A stretch of 64,000 nucleotides of DNA from an uncultured Paracoccaceae bacterium (GCA_934500835.1 CAKSTR010000003.1:124001-188000), one strand, 5' to 3'; positions 8,763-16,871 are shown, counted from the stretch's first letter. The notes: generated from the letters alone by a model not told the origin. Made by a program: numbers and translations.

Positions 8763-9725
8763 ATGATCAGCGCATTGTCCGAGACCTTTCCGCTCAGGAA
8801 CCCTTTCACCATCAGCCGCGGCTCGAAGACCGAGGCGCGGGTGGTGACTGCGACCGTCACCCGCGGCGGCCACCGCGGCCGGGGCGAAGGCCTGCCCTAT
8901 CCGCGCTATGGCGAGACGGTCGAAGACACGATCGCCGCCATCCACGGCCTTCCCGAAGCCATCACCCGCGATGCCCTGCAACACGCGATGAAGCCCGGTG
9001 CCGCCCGCAACGCGGTCGATTGCGCCTTGTGGGATATGGAGGCCAAGGCCAGGGGCGTTCCCGTCTGGCACCTGGCCGGGCTGGACGCGCCGCGGCCGGT
9101 CGAGATTGCTTTTACCATCTCGCTGGACAGCCCCGAAAAGATGCGCGACGCGGCTGCCCGAAACGCCCATCGCGCGGTGCTGAAGGTGAAACTCGGCACC
9201 CCCGCCGATATGCCGCGGATCGAGGCGGTGCGGCAGGGTGCGCCGGAGGTGCGGCTGATCGTCGATGCCAATGAGGGCTGGACGCCCGAGGTCTATACCG
9301 ACCTTGCCCCGCACCTGATCCGCCTTGGCGTCGAGATGGTGGAACAACCGCTGCCGCAGGGCGCCGATGACATGCTGGCCGAAATCGCCCGCCCGCTGCC
9401 GGTTTGTGCGGATGAATCCGCCCACGATACCGCCAGCCTTGCGGGGCTTTTGGGCAAATATGACGTGGTCAACCTCAAGCTGGACAAGACCGGCGGGCTG
9501 ACCGAGGCCCTGCGCGCCCGGGCCGAAGCCCGCCGTCTTGGCCTGCGCGTCATGGTGGGCTGCATGGTCTCAAGCAGCCTTGCCATGGCCCCGGCGATCC
9601 TTGTCGCCCAGGGTGCGGACTGGTCGGACCTGGACGGCCCCGCCGATATGGCCTTCGACCGCGACCCTCCGGTCACCTATGACGACCGGTGCATCCATCC
9701 GGCGCCGGCCGCGCTGTGGGGCTGA
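8763..9725 (+). CDS. Enolase-superfamily dipeptide/N-acyl amino acid epimerase (AEE, YcjG/DgcA-like)
   Basis: 320-residue member of the muconate-lactonizing subgroup. The complete racemase active site is visible: KVKLG (the second Lys is the KxK base) near residue 144, metal ligands in DANEGW, EQPLP and CADES, and the opposite-face Lys in NLKLDKTGG. Close families epimerise L-Ala-D/L-Glu from murein peptides (YcjG/YkfB) or racemise N-acetyl-D-Glu (DgcA). The next gene on the same strand is a D-amino-acid aminotransferase, which supports a D-amino acid or murein-recycling role. No DgcN-like gene is adjacent, so the dipeptide epimerase reading is slightly preferred. Confidence 0.87.
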   Translation: MISALSETFPLRNPFTISRGSKTEARVVTATVTRGGHRGRGEGLPYPRYGETVEDTIAAIHGLPEAITRDALQHAMKPGAARNAVDCALWDMEAKARGVPVWHLAGLDAPRPVEIAFTISLDSPEKMRDAAARNAHRAVLKVKLGTPADMPRIEAVRQGAPEVRLIVDANEGWTPEVYTDLAPHLIRLGVEMVEQPLPQGADDMLAEIARPLPVCADESAHDTASLAGLLGKYDVVNLKLDKTGGLTEALRARAEARRLGLRVMVGCMVSSSLAMAPAILVAQGADWSDLDGPADMAFDRDPPVTYDDRCIHPAPAALWG

Positions 9726-9911
9726 CTGGGTCTGGCTGAAAATTCCCCTTGTGACGGGTCGCCGGGGCCGGTTGCCGCAGAACGCGCCAGAGACGAGAGA
9801 AATGGCTTGCGCCTGAAGGGCGCGCATTTCTGCAACGGCGCGGTGAAGTCTGGCCTTGACCCCGGAAGCGGAACGGCAAAGTAATCCCCCGTCCAGCATC
9901 CGGAGACCCCC

Positions 9912-10772
9912 ATGACCCGCACCGTCTATGTGAACGGCACCTACCTGCCCGAGACCGAAGCGCAAGTGTCGATCTTTGACCGCGGCTTCCTGATGGCGGA
10001 TGGGGTGTATGAGGTAACTTCGGTCCTTGGCGGCAAGCTGGTCGACTTCGGCGGCCATGCAAGGCGCCTGCAACGCAGCCTTGACGAGCTGGAGATCACC
10101 AACCCGCTGGCCGAGGCTGACTGGCTTGAGATCCACCGCCAGCTGGTGGCCCGCAACGGCATCGACGAAGGCATGATCTATCTGCAGGTCACACGCGGCA
10201 ATCCGGGCGACCGCGACTTCATCTTCCCGCCCGCCGACCTGCCGCCGACGGTGGTGCTTTTCACCCAAAGCAAGCCCGGGCTGGCCGACAGTCCGGCCGC
10301 GAAGACCGGCTGGCGGGTGATCTCGGTCCCCGATATCCGCTGGGGCCGGCGCGACATCAAGACGGTGCAGCTTCTTTACCCGTCCATGGGCAAGATGATG
10401 GCCAAGAAGGCCGGGGTCGATGACAGCTGGTTCACCGAGGACGGTTTCGTGACCGAGGGCACCTCGAACAACACCTATATCGTCAAGGGGAACCGCATCA
10501 TCACCCGGGCGCTGAGCCATGACATCCTGCATGGCATCACCCGCGCCGCCGTGCTGCGCTTTGCGCGCGAGGCGCAGATGGAAGTCGAGGAACGCAATTT
10601 CACCGTGGATGAGGCGAAGGCGGCCGATGAGGCCTTTGTCACCAGCGCCTCGGCCTTCGTGATGCCGGTGGTGGAAATCGACGGCGCTGCCATCGGCACC
10701 GGCAAGCCCGGCCCCGTCGCCGCCCGTCTGCGCGAGATCTACATCGAGGAAATGAGGAAGGCGGCCGTCTGA
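9912..10772 (+). CDS. dat: D-amino-acid (D-alanine) aminotransferase, fold-type IV PLP enzyme
   Basis: 286 residues, the usual length. D-amino-acid transaminases interconvert D-Ala and 2-oxoglutarate with pyruvate and D-Glu. Landmarks are MTRTVYVNGTYLPE, FDRGFLMADGVYEV near residue 25, the catalytic PLP lysine in RDIKTVQLL near residue 145, and the phosphate-binding EGTSNNTYIV near residue 180. The FLMADGVYEV motif and overall pattern fit D-selective rather than branched-chain enzymes. It lies 186 bp after the epimerase gene and 2 bp before azlC, so it begins or belongs to a transcript with the exporter pair. Confidence 0.9.
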   Translation: MTRTVYVNGTYLPETEAQVSIFDRGFLMADGVYEVTSVLGGKLVDFGGHARRLQRSLDELEITNPLAEADWLEIHRQLVARNGIDEGMIYLQVTRGNPGDRDFIFPPADLPPTVVLFTQSKPGLADSPAAKTGWRVISVPDIRWGRRDIKTVQLLYPSMGKMMAKKAGVDDSWFTEDGFVTEGTSNNTYIVKGNRIITRALSHDILHGITRAAVLRFAREAQMEVEERNFTVDEAKAADEAFVTSASAFVMPVVEIDGAAIGTGKPGPVAARLREIYIEEMRKAAV

Positions 10773-10774
10773 GC

Positions 10775-11485
10775 GTGGAGGAGCCGCAGGCGTCTTTTGG
10801 CTGGCCGGGCTTCGGGCGCGGCTTGCGCATCGGCGTTGCGCTGTCGCCGGGGATCTTCCTTTACGGCCTGGCTTTCGGGCTGGTCGCGGCGCAGGCGGGC
10901 CTCAGCTGGGGTTGGGCGCTGACCATGTCGGTCACGGTGTTCTCCGGCTCGGCCCAACTGGCGGTGCTGTCGGTCATGCAGGCCGGAGAGGCGACGCTTC
11001 TGACGCTGTTCGCCACCGTGCTGGTGATGAACGCGCGTTACCTTCTGTTCGGCGCCACCATCCAGCCCTGGCTTTCCGCAGCGGGGACGATGCGGGCCTA
11101 TGGCAGCCTTTTGCTGATCGGCGATGCCAACTGGATCGCCACCATGCGCGCTGCCGAAAAGGGCGAGCAGGACTGCGCCTATCTTGCGGGGACTGGCGTG
11201 CCGGGGCTGGGGGCCTGGCTGGCGGGCACGCTGGTCGGGGTGGTCTTTGGCCGTGTGCTGCCCGATCCGCATGCCTTCGGGGCCGATCTGATGCTGCCGG
11301 CCTTCGCCGCCGCGATGATGGCGGTGATGGTGAAGGCCCGCGGCCATCTGGTGCCGGTGGCCGTGGGGGCGGGGGCCGCACTTCTGGTGACGCCCGTCCT
11401 GGGCAACGGCTGGGGCATTGTCGCGGCCGGCCTTGCGGGTGCAGCCGTCGCCGCGCTGACCGCGCGGCCCGGAGCGGTGGCATGA
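10775..11485 (+). CDS. azlC: AzlC family branched-chain amino acid exporter, large subunit
   Basis: 236-residue inner-membrane protein with multiple hydrophobic helices. AzlC with AzlD exports branched-chain amino acids or analogues in Bacillus; the homologous YgaZH pair exports valine in E. coli. Family features are SPGIFLYGLAFG near the first helix, FSGSAQLAVL, and NARYLLFGATIQPWL. The start is GTG at 10775, two bases after the aminotransferase stop, and the stop overlaps the azlD start as ATGA. Coupling to a D-amino-acid aminotransferase suggests its cargo might include amino acids handled by that enzyme; this is an inference from context. Confidence 0.9.
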   Translation: MEEPQASFGWPGFGRGLRIGVALSPGIFLYGLAFGLVAAQAGLSWGWALTMSVTVFSGSAQLAVLSVMQAGEATLLTLFATVLVMNARYLLFGATIQPWLSAAGTMRAYGSLLLIGDANWIATMRAAEKGEQDCAYLAGTGVPGLGAWLAGTLVGVVFGRVLPDPHAFGADLMLPAFAAAMMAVMVKARGHLVPVAVGAGAALLVTPVLGNGWGIVAAGLAGAAVAALTARPGAVA

Positions 11486-11781
11486 CCCCCTCGCTGCCCG
11501 CTTTGCTGGCGGTGATGACCGGCGCGGCACTGATCTGCCGCTTTGCCGGCTATGCCGCGATGAAATACCTGCCGCCCTCGGCCCGGCTGGATGCCGCGCT
11601 GAAGGCGACGCCGCTGGCGGTGATGGCTGCGATCTCGGCCCAGGCCATTGCGGCCGGCGGGATGGTGGAGGCATTGGCGCTGGGCTCTGCCATGGCGGTT
11701 TCGTTCCTGACCCGCAATGACATAGGCGCCGCCATTGCCGGTGTGGCAGTGGCGGCGGCCTTGCGCGCGGCGGGCCTTTAG
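11482..11781 (+). CDS. azlD: AzlD family transporter small subunit
   Basis: 99-residue membrane protein with about three to four hydrophobic segments, the standard AzlD length. It carries the family features CRFAGYAAMKYLPPS near residue 20 and a C-terminal SFLTRNDIGAAIAG, similar to the LTRNxxxAxxxG motif. It overlaps azlC by the 4-nt ATGA, so the two subunits are probably made in a coupled manner. It is the last gene of the dat-azlCD run and converges on the RTX gene. Confidence 0.88.
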   Translation: MTPSLPALLAVMTGAALICRFAGYAAMKYLPPSARLDAALKATPLAVMAAISAQAIAAGGMVEALALGSAMAVSFLTRNDIGAAIAGVAVAAALRAAGL

Positions 11782-11787
11782 CGCCCC

Positions 11788-11811
11788 GCCGCAATCAGTG
11801 CCGCAATCAGT
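11788..11811. repeat. 12-bp perfect tandem duplication at a gene 3' end
   Basis: GCCGCAATCAGT occurs twice back to back (11788-11799 and 11800-11811). The second copy runs into the stop codon of the minus-strand RTX gene. This is probably a slippage duplication in the short azlD/RTX convergent gap. Confidence 0.8.
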
Positions 11812-12965
11812 CAGGTGCCGGTGTAGCTGAGCTGGAAATCGGCCATGTCGATATTGGCAGCGGTCATGCCCTCGATACGCAAAATGTCGAAGTTGCCGAC
11901 GCGGATCATCGTGTCCACGCCACCCTCGACGTTGGACACCTCGACCAGAGTCATCGTGCCGTTGCCGATCGCGGGGATCTCGCTCAGCACGTTGTACTCG
12001 TCCTGGCCGGGGGTGTAGTCGGTTACAGTCGGCACGCCGTCGCCACTTGCATAAAGCTCGACATGATCCGCGCCTTCGCCGGTCGAGAAGACCGCGTTGT
12101 CATGGATCTCAAGGCGGTCGTCGCCAAGGCCGCCCGAAAGGCTGTCACCCTCTTCGCCGATGATATGGTCGTTGCCGGCGCCGCCGCTCATCAGGTCGGC
12201 CCCGGCGCCACCGCGCAGAATGTCGTTCCCGTCGCCGCCCCGCAGGATGTCATCGCCATCGCCGCCGATCAGGGCATCGTCGCCCTCCTCGCCGAACAGC
12301 CGGTCATCGCCTTCGCCGCCAAGGAGCTGATCATTGCCCGCCCCGCCGTAGACGAAATCATTGCCGGCACCGGCGCTGAGCAGGTCATTCCCGACGCCGC
12401 CCAGCAGAGAGTCGTTGCCGTCCTCGCCGGACATCGTGTCATCGCCATCGCCGCCCAGCAGCCGGTCATCGCCCGCACCGCCCAGAAGCGCATCATTGCC
12501 GTCGCCGCCCAGCAGGGTGTCATGGTCGTCCCCGCCCCACAGGCTGTCGTCGCCCGCACCGCCATAAAGGAAATCGTTGCCCGCATCGCCATACAGGCTG
12601 TCGTTGCCGACATCGCCGGCAAGCGTGTCGTCGCCCGTGCCGCCCTCAGCCAGATCGTCCCCGGCAAGCCCGCGCAGGTTGTCCGCGCCAGCCCCGCCGT
12701 AAAGCGAGTCCGCACCGCCATTGCCCTGAAGAGTGTCATCTCCCTCGTCGCCATAGAGCAGGTCAGCCCCGCCATGGCCCGCGACCAGATCGTTCCCGGC
12801 GCCACCCCGCAGCGTGTCATCGCCGGGGCCGCCGTGCATCACATCGTCGCCCTCGGTCCCGGTACGGTCCTGGGCGGCCTGCCCATTATCCGAGTCGTCG
12901 TCATCGTTCCCGGACTCGATCACCAGACCGATGACAAGCAACGGCAGCAGAAACAGAAGTTCCAT
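11811..12965 (-). CDS. Short RTX calcium-binding repeat protein with hydrophobic N-terminus (RTX-1)
   Basis: 384 residues. Residues 1-17 ([17 protein letters not shown]) form one hydrophobic segment with no basic residue. An acidic linker follows ([10 protein letters not shown]), then about 28 consecutive nonapeptides of the GGxGxDxLx type (residues 36-286) that should fold into a Ca2+-bound parallel beta roll. A ~95-residue C-terminal domain contains [11 protein letters not shown]. No protease, lipase or toxin domain is present. RTX proteins are normally type I secretion substrates, but no ABC/MFP exporter lies nearby, and the N-terminal segment suggests membrane tethering or an unusual export route. 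A second protein of the same plan is at 24750. Confidence 0.85.
   Translation of the reverse strand: MELLFLLPLLVIGLVIESGNDDDDSDNGQAAQDRTGTEGDDVMHGGPGDDTLRGGAGNDLVAGHGGADLLYGDEGDDTLQGNGGADSLYGGAGADNLRGLAGDDLAEGGTGDDTLAGDVGNDSLYGDAGNDFLYGGAGDDSLWGGDDHDTLLGGDGNDALLGGAGDDRLLGGDGDDTMSGEDGNDSLLGGVGNDLLSAGAGNDFVYGGAGNDQLLGGEGDDRLFGEEGDDALIGGDGDDILRGGDGNDILRGGAGADLMSGGAGNDHIIGEEGDSLSGGLGDDRLEIHDNAVFSTGEGADHVELYASGDGVPTVTDYTPGQDEYNVLSEIPAIGNGTMTLVEVSNVEGGVDTMIRVGNFDILRIEGMTAANIDMADFQLSYTGT
12108..12860 (-). repeat. Tandem 27-bp units encoding RTX nonapeptides
   Basis: About 28 diverged 27-bp units encode GGxGxDxLx repeats of RTX-1. The array also leaves long open frames on the opposite strand, which are compositional artefacts and not genes. 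Confidence 0.85.
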
Positions 12966-13012
12966 GATGACCTCAAAAGCAGCGGAAATTCAACGGGCGG
13001 GAATCGGAGGTG

Positions 13013-13027
13013 TTAACCTCTCATTAA
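13013..13027 (-). promoter_or_regulatory. CtrA-type box TTAA-N7-TTAA upstream of RTX-1
   Basis: The plus strand reads TTAACCTCTCATTAA; read toward the gene it is TTAATGAGAGGTTAA. Two TTAA half-sites are separated by exactly seven bases, the alphaproteobacterial CtrA consensus. The site lies about 48 bp upstream of the RTX-1 start, in the promoter zone. Control by CtrA is an inference from motif and position only. Confidence 0.5.
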
Positions 13028-13223
13028 TCCGAGAGAATTTCAGGACTGCGGCCAAGGTCAATGCCTTTCGGGCCTGCTGCCCAAAAGACCCGGAATTGCG
13101 GTGCAATTCCATGAAAAGGACGCGATTGTTTCCGTCCCGAGTGATCGTATCAGGAGGGATCATTCCCGACAGGGGGCAACCTGAACCTGTAAATGTGGTA
13201 AGTGTTTGTCGCCTGTTCGCCGC

Positions 13224-13538
13224 CTAGTCGCGCGGGCCGACATTGTCCCGGAAGGCCCGTTCGAAATTGGCCAGCTTCGCCTCATCCGCCGGGGTCTGGT
13301 GCTGCGCGACCCAGTCGGCATAGGGCATGCCGTAAACCACTTCGCGGGCCTGCTCTTTGGTCATCTCGATCCCGCGTTCGGCCGCGGCTTCCTGATACCA
13401 GCGCGACAGGCAGTTGCGGCAAAAGCCGGCCAGGTTCATCAGGTCGATGTTCTGCACTTCGGGCCGCTTGACCAGCAGGTGGTGCATCAGCGCGCGGAAG
13501 GCGGCGGCCTCAAGCTCGGTCCGGGTCTGGTCATCCAT
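13224..13538 (-). CDS. DUF1244 domain-containing protein
   Basis: Small soluble protein of 104 residues (MDDQTRTELEAAAFRAL...). It matches the DUF1244 family: FRALMHHLLVKRPEVQNIDLMNLAGFCRNCLSRW is split across residues ~15-48 and holds the CRNCL pair of cysteines. AREVVYGMPYADWVAQHQ follows. The family is widespread in proteobacteria and has no established function. ATG 13538 is preferred because AAGGA lies 8 nt upstream; ATG 13547 would add three residues. The start overlaps the end of the amidohydrolase gene by 8 nt, so the two genes form an operon. Confidence 0.85.
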   Translation of the reverse strand: MDDQTRTELEAAAFRALMHHLLVKRPEVQNIDLMNLAGFCRNCLSRWYQEAAAERGIEMTKEQAREVVYGMPYADWVAQHQTPADEAKLANFERAFRDNVGPRD

Positions 13539-14268
13539 GGGTCGCATCCTTCAGGGCAAGGGTCAGGATCGGGGCCAGCCGGTCGGCCCAGTGCCGCTGG
13601 TCCGCCGGGGCAGAGATCAGGTCGTTGCGCACCTCGACCAGCGTGTTGTGGCGGCCATGCGCCAGCGCGTGGCGGTCGACGGCGTCGCCCGGCAGATGGC
13701 CCGAATAGGGCTCGTTGTCGCCGGTGCAGATGTCGGTCTGCCCCTGAAGCCGCGCGATCAGCGCCAGCGACAGACGGCTGTCCAGATGCGAATGCAGCAC
13801 GCCGACGTGCCAGGGCCGGGGCGGGCGGCCCTTCAGGACCGGCGTGAAGCTGTGAATGGCCAGGATCACCGTATCCGGCCGCCGGTCCGCCAGCCGGGCG
13901 TAGGCGGCATGGTAGGGGCGGTAAAGCCGGTCCAGCCGTTCCTCGATCCCTTCTGCCGTCAGATGCCGGTTCGCCGGGATGATGGTGCCGTCATAAAGCC
14001 GCATCACCAGCGTGGGATCGAACTCGCCCCGGTTCGGGTCGATCACCAGTCGGCTGAAATCCGACAGGATCGCCGGGCTGTCCAGCCTTTCGGCCAGCGC
14101 GCGGGTCAGCCCCGCCGCGCCCACGTCCCAGGCGATATGGCGGGCCATATCCTCGGCCGCGATGCCCAGATCGCCGCCGGCCACCCAGTCGGGCACCCGG
14201 TTCGACGCATGGTCGCAGGTCACGAGCCAGCGGCCCGGACGGTCTTCACCCTCGATCTGGAAGGACAA
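13531..14268 (-). CDS. N-formylglutamate amidohydrolase family protein
   Basis: 245 residues. HutG-type enzymes hydrolyse N-formyl-L-glutamate to glutamate and formate at the end of the five-step histidine degradation route. Family landmarks are LVTCDHASNRVP near residue 15 (metal-binding Asp-His), DVGAAGLTRALAERL, LVIDPNRGEFDPTLV near residues 73-87, and ILAIHSFTPVLKGRPRPW-like sequence near residue 140. Other hut genes are absent nearby, so the substrate may be another N-acyl amino acid. The downstream DUF1244 gene overlaps its stop codon. Confidence 0.87.
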   Translation of the reverse strand: MSFQIEGEDRPGRWLVTCDHASNRVPDWVAGGDLGIAAEDMARHIAWDVGAAGLTRALAERLDSPAILSDFSRLVIDPNRGEFDPTLVMRLYDGTIIPANRHLTAEGIEERLDRLYRPYHAAYARLADRRPDTVILAIHSFTPVLKGRPPRPWHVGVLHSHLDSRLSLALIARLQGQTDICTGDNEPYSGHLPGDAVDRHALAHGRHNTLVEVRNDLISAPADQRHWADRLAPILTLALKDATHG

Positions 14269-14445
14269 TGGCCGGCCTCTTGTCTCGTTGTCGCCTTGGG
14301 TTAGTCCATCGCCCGGGTTCCGTCCAGCCCGCCGGGCTGCAGGATGTTACACATCTCCTTTATGCGGACGTTGCGGCGGGCAAAGGATTGGGCCATAAGG
14401 CGATCGGCCCACCACGAAACGTAGCAGAACTGAGGAGGATGGCAG

Positions 14446-15894
14446 ATGCGCCGTCACCGCAACGTGAAGATCGTGGCCACGCTTGGGCCGGCTTCCAGCG
14501 ACTATCAGATGATCCGCGCGCTGTTCGAGGCAGGGGCCGACGTGTTCCGCCTGAACATGAGCCACGGCACGCATGACGACATCCGCGCGCGACACGTCCA
14601 TATCCGTCAGGTCGAGAAGGACATCGGCCGCCCGATCGGCATTCTGGCCGACCTGCAGGGGCCAAAGCTGCGTGTCGGCACCTTTGCGGCTGATGGCGGC
14701 CATGACCTGCAGCAAGGCGCGCGGTTCCGGCTGGACCTGGACCCCGCCCCCGGCGATGCCCGCCGTGTGCAACTGCCCCACCCCGAGATCTTTGCCGCGC
14801 TGGAGCCTGGCTCGTCGCTTCTGGTGAACGACGGCAAGATCCGGCTGAAGGTGGAAAGCTGCGGCACCGATTTCGCCGATTGCATCGTGACGGTAGGCGG
14901 CGTGATTTCCAACCGCAAGGGCGTGAACGTGCCCGATGTGGTGCTGCCGCTTGCGGCGCTGTCGAAGAAGGACCGCGCCGACCTGGAATTCGTGTGCGAA
15001 CTGGGCGTGGACTGGCTGGCCCTTTCGTTCGTGCAGCGCCCCGAGGACGTGGCCGAGGCGCGTGCGCTGGCCAGGGGCCGCGCGGCCATCCTGTCGAAGA
15101 TCGAGAAGCCTGCCGCCGTGAAAGCCTATGACGAGATCCTGAAGGTCTCGGACGGGATCATGGTGGCGCGGGGTGATCTTGGCGTGGAACTGCCGGTCTA
15201 TGCGGTGCCGCCGATCCAGAAGCGGCTGATCCGCGGCGCCCGCGCTGCGGCGAAGCCGGTGATCGTGGCCACCCAGATGCTGGAATCGATGATCGAGAAC
15301 CCGATGCCGACCCGGGCCGAGGTCTCGGACGTTGCGACCGCGATCTACGAGGGTGCCGATGCGGTGATGCTGTCGGCCGAATCCGCCGCCGGGAAATTCC
15401 CGGTCGAGGCGGTGACCACGATGGACAACGTGGCGAAGTCGGTCGAGAAGGACCCGACCTATCGCTCTGTCATCGAGGCCAGCCGCCGCGTAAAGCGCGA
15501 GACCGTTGCCGATGGCATCGTCGCCGCCGCGCGTGAGATCGCCGAGGCGACCAACATCAAGGCCATCGCCTGTTTCAGCCAGTCCGGCACCACTGTCAGC
15601 CTTGTGGCCCGCGAACGCCCCTCGGTTCCGATCATCGCGCTGACGCCGCTGGTGGAAACCGCGCGCCGCATGGCGCTGAACTGGGGCGCCCATTGCGTGA
15701 TCGTGCCCGAGCAGGAGCGGTTCAAGGGCGCCGTGCTCAGCGCGGTCCGGGCCGCCCGGACCGGCGGTTTCGCGCGTGAGGATGATCATATCGTCGTCAC
15801 CGCCGGGGTGCCCTTCAACGTGGTCGGCACGACCAACATCCTGCGGGTGGCGCCCTGCGACGAAAGATTGATTTCGAAGATGGACCCCGGCTAA
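14446..15894 (+). CDS. pyk: Pyruvate kinase
   Basis: Glycolytic enzyme of 482 residues, full length, transferring phosphate from phosphoenolpyruvate to ADP. The signatures are clear: VATLGPASS near residue 10, FRLNMSHGTHDD near residue 34, ADLQGPKLRVG, the active-site motif AAILSKIEKPAAV (catalytic Lys) near residue 218, IMVARGDLGVELP with metal acids, and ATQMLESMIENPMPTRAEVSDVA. The C-terminal domain includes ACFSQSGTT. A GAGGA ribosome site precedes ATG 14446. It is followed at 32 bp by a small membrane protein gene and then rpmI-rplT. Confidence 0.97.
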   Translation: MRRHRNVKIVATLGPASSDYQMIRALFEAGADVFRLNMSHGTHDDIRARHVHIRQVEKDIGRPIGILADLQGPKLRVGTFAADGGHDLQQGARFRLDLDPAPGDARRVQLPHPEIFAALEPGSSLLVNDGKIRLKVESCGTDFADCIVTVGGVISNRKGVNVPDVVLPLAALSKKDRADLEFVCELGVDWLALSFVQRPEDVAEARALARGRAAILSKIEKPAAVKAYDEILKVSDGIMVARGDLGVELPVYAVPPIQKRLIRGARAAAKPVIVATQMLESMIENPMPTRAEVSDVATAIYEGADAVMLSAESAAGKFPVEAVTTMDNVAKSVEKDPTYRSVIEASRRVKRETVADGIVAAAREIAEATNIKAIACFSQSGTTVSLVARERPSVPIIALTPLVETARRMALNWGAHCVIVPEQERFKGAVLSAVRAARTGGFAREDDHIVVTAGVPFNVVGTTNILRVAPCDERLISKMDPG

Positions 15895-15926
15895 GCTTGC
15901 GCTCACGGCAGCGGCAGTGAGGCAGC

Positions 15927-16151
15927 ATGGATACGGATCTGTTTCTGACGATCGGGATCGTGCTGGCCATCCTTACCATCCCTTCGCTGATGTCCGCCTG
16001 GACCGAGAGCCGCCCCCCGCGTTTTGCCGCGATTGTCCTGATCGCGGCGCTGGGATTGGTCGTCGTCGCGCTGACCCAGAAGCCGGGCGGCTATGCCTTC
16101 AGGGACATTCCCAAGACCATGCTGGGTGTCGTGGGCCGCTACACCAACTGA
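15927..16151 (+). CDS. Small two-helix inner-membrane protein
   Basis: 74 residues with two predicted membrane helices (about residues 5-23 and 33-51) joined by a short loop (AWTESRPPRF), and a polar C-terminus ending FRDIPKTMLGVVGRYTN. It lies between pyk and rpmI on the same strand. I do not recognise a function; small proteins of this type are common in this position in Rhodobacteraceae as I recall them. Reality is supported by the clear hydrophobic pattern, a GAGG-like sequence before ATG 15927, and tight spacing after pyk. Confidence 0.75.
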   Translation: MDTDLFLTIGIVLAILTIPSLMSAWTESRPPRFAAIVLIAALGLVVVALTQKPGGYAFRDIPKTMLGVVGRYTN

Positions 16152-16269
16152 CGGCATACGAATCCCCTTGCGCCTCTGCCGGTCGGCTCCTATAGGAACG
16201 GCTTCGGAAAGACCCGCGCGCCCGGCGAAAGTGGCATGCCTTGGCGCGCGTTGAACACTGGAGAGTGAA

Positions 16270-16470
16270 ATGCCCAAGATGAAGACCAAATCCGCTGCGA
16301 AAAAGCGGTTCTCCTTCACGGCCAACGGCCATGTGAAGGCAGGTGTGGCCGGCAAGCGCCACGGCATGATCAAGCGCACGACGAAATTCATCCGCGACGC
16401 CTCGGGGACGATGATCCTGTGCGACGCCGACGAGAAGATCGTCAAGAAATACATGCCGTATAACCGCTAA
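16270..16470 (+). CDS. rpmI: 50S ribosomal protein L35
   Basis: 66-residue basic protein of the large ribosomal subunit. It begins [20 protein letters not shown] and contains [15 protein letters not shown], both diagnostic for bL35. A GGAGAG ribosome site precedes ATG 16270. It is followed at 12 bp by rplT, the standard pairing. The usual upstream infC is not present; pyk and a small membrane protein take that position. Confidence 0.98.
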   Translation: MPKMKTKSAAKKRFSFTANGHVKAGVAGKRHGMIKRTTKFIRDASGTMILCDADEKIVKKYMPYNR

Positions 16471-16482
16471 GGAGAGCCAGAT

Positions 16483-16845
16483 ATGTCCCGCGTCAAATCC
16501 GGCGTCGTCACCCACGCCCGCCACCGCAAGGTGATCAAGAAGGCGAAAGGCTATTACGCCGCCCGCTCGACCAACTTCCGCACCGCCACGCAGGCCGTCG
16601 ACAAGGCCCAGCAGTATGCGACCCGCGACCGCAAGGCCAAGAAGGGCCAGTTCCGCGCCCTGTGGATCCAGCGCATCAACGCGGCCGTCCGCCTGTTCGA
16701 CCCGGCGCTGACCTATTCGCGCCTGATCAACGGTCTGGCGAAAGCCGGCATCGAAGTCGACCGCAAGGTTCTGGCCGATCTGGCCGTGCATGAGCCGGAG
16801 GCGTTCAACGCCATCGCCGACAAGGCCCGCGCCGCCCTGGCCTGA
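16483..16845 (+). CDS. rplT: 50S ribosomal protein L20
   Basis: 120-residue rRNA-binding protein bL20, needed early in large-subunit assembly. The sequence starts [25 protein letters not shown] and has the family core [12 protein letters not shown] near residue 50. Its ribosome site (AAGGAGAG) sits 7-8 nt before the ATG. In E. coli L20 represses translation of the rpmI-rplT message; whether that holds here cannot be judged. The transcript appears to end at the hairpin at 16872. Confidence 0.98.
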   Translation: MSRVKSGVVTHARHRKVIKKAKGYYAARSTNFRTATQAVDKAQQYATRDRKAKKGQFRALWIQRINAAVRLFDPALTYSRLINGLAKAGIEVDRKVLADLAVHEPEAFNAIADKARAALA

Positions 16846-16849
16846 GGCA

Positions 16850-16870
16850 CGAATTTTCGACGAAAATTCG
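16850..16870. repeat. 21-bp palindromic intergenic element (copy 1)
   Basis: CGAATTTTCG, central A, CGAAAATTCG: a perfect 10+1+10 palindrome starting 5 bp after the rplT stop and preceded by GGCA. Near-identical copies sit at 29333-29353 and 56866-56886, each also just after a stop codon. Confidence 0.85.
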
Positions 16871-16871
16871 A

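Noticed and set aside
12108-12860. Possible CRISPR or satellite array
   Set aside because: The periodicity is 27 bp, diverged and in frame with GGxGxDxLx codons; there are no constant repeats with unique spacers.
12063-13016. Plus-strand open frame of 317 codons antisense to RTX-1
   Set aside because: Its repetitive Val/Ile/Ala pattern is a mirror of the 27-bp RTX repeat units in another frame, with no independent coding features.
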